Assembly: GCA_003511885.1 (NCBI GenBank)
Contig: DOIX01000377.1
Coordinates: 10,470 to 16,770, forward strand
Length of the DNA stretch: 6,301 bases
Direction: 5' to 3'
DNA from: Cyanobacteria bacterium UBA11153
GTDB lineage: Bacteria; Cyanobacteriota; Cyanobacteriia; Cyanobacteriales; Coleofasciculaceae
The translations under genes were made by a program, and so were the position numbers. This document shows positions 6,261 to 6,301 of the stretch, in pieces. The notes under the pieces are model-generated. The model was not told where the DNA came from. It searched no databases and saw only the letters and a program-made list of their open reading frames with translations. Position 1 is the stretch's first letter, and each line of letters starts with the position of its first letter.

Positions 6261-6288
6261 GCGCTTCGCGCTTCGCGCTTCGCGCTTC
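6261..6288. repeat. GCGCTTC heptamer array, four exact copies, running into a HIP1 site
   Basis: Four perfect copies are followed directly by GCGATCGC at 6289-6296. The TTCG core of each unit stays in the same 7-bp phase as in the preceding GTTCGGA array, across one changed unit (TATG at 6258-6261). Self-complementary GCG/CGC steps give many alternative short hairpins. Confidence 0.95.
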
Positions 6289-6301
6289 GCGATCGCCAAC
6301 G

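Larger units (their letters stand above)
772..6296. repeat. HIP1 palindromes (GCGATCGC), eight dispersed copies
   Basis: Perfect octamers lie at 772-779, 1736-1743, 2313-2320, 2524-2531, 2648-2655, 4129-4136, 6148-6155 and 6289-6296; a one-mismatch form (GCGATCGA) is at 2987-2994. Six are inside coding sequence and two between genes. None falls in nblR or in the first 1.8 kb of the kinase gene. HIP1 is a well-known hallmark of cyanobacterial genomes. Confidence 0.95.

Noticed and set aside
6208..6301. CRISPR array at the right edge
   Set aside because: The repeats are head-to-tail heptamers with no spacers and no cas genes nearby.

Overview
The window looks like chromosomal DNA from a cyanobacterium. 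It carries eight perfect copies of the HIP1 palindrome GCGATCGC, where about 0.1 would be expected by chance in 6.3 kb. It also has heptanucleotide tandem repeats between genes, a response regulator whose sequence matches the cyanobacterial NblR type, and a soluble double-PAS histidine kinase of a layout common in these organisms. A filamentous species is a plausible guess from the repeats, but this is not proven.

Layout from left to right. Positions 1-95 hold no supportable gene. A glutamine-synthetase-superfamily ligase lies on the minus strand (96-1430). A 196-bp divergent spacer follows, with an in-frame 37-codon minus-strand ORF in it (1510-1623). A MOSC-domain protein lies on the plus strand (1627-2418), convergent with a secreted or lipoprotein DUF192 protein on the minus strand (2500-3039). 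Next is a 126-bp spacer built almost wholly of G-rich then C-rich period-7 sequence around a perfect 15-bp hairpin. Upstream of it on the minus strand is an OmpR-class response regulator, probably nblR (3166-3861). A 393-bp divergent control region contains a possible 35-residue signal-peptide-like ORF (3968-4075). A PAS-PAS-coiled coil-HisKA-HATPase sensor kinase lies on the plus strand (4255-6192). The window ends in two phase-locked heptamer arrays that abut a HIP1 site.

The genes do not form one obvious pathway. The only functional pairing suggested by position is the regulator with the divergent kinase. The regulator's receiver lacks the usual second acidic-pocket residue and the switch threonine, so a standard phosphorelay between the two cannot be assumed. 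The ligase keeps its metal-binding residues but has changed three positions that serve ammonium and glutamate in true glutamine synthetase, so another substrate is likely.

No RNA gene, insertion sequence, CRISPR array or clear defence or secondary-metabolite system was seen. The most unusual features are the 7-bp periodicity that recurs in four of the five gene-flanking gaps, the two unrecognised micro-ORFs and the atypical receiver.
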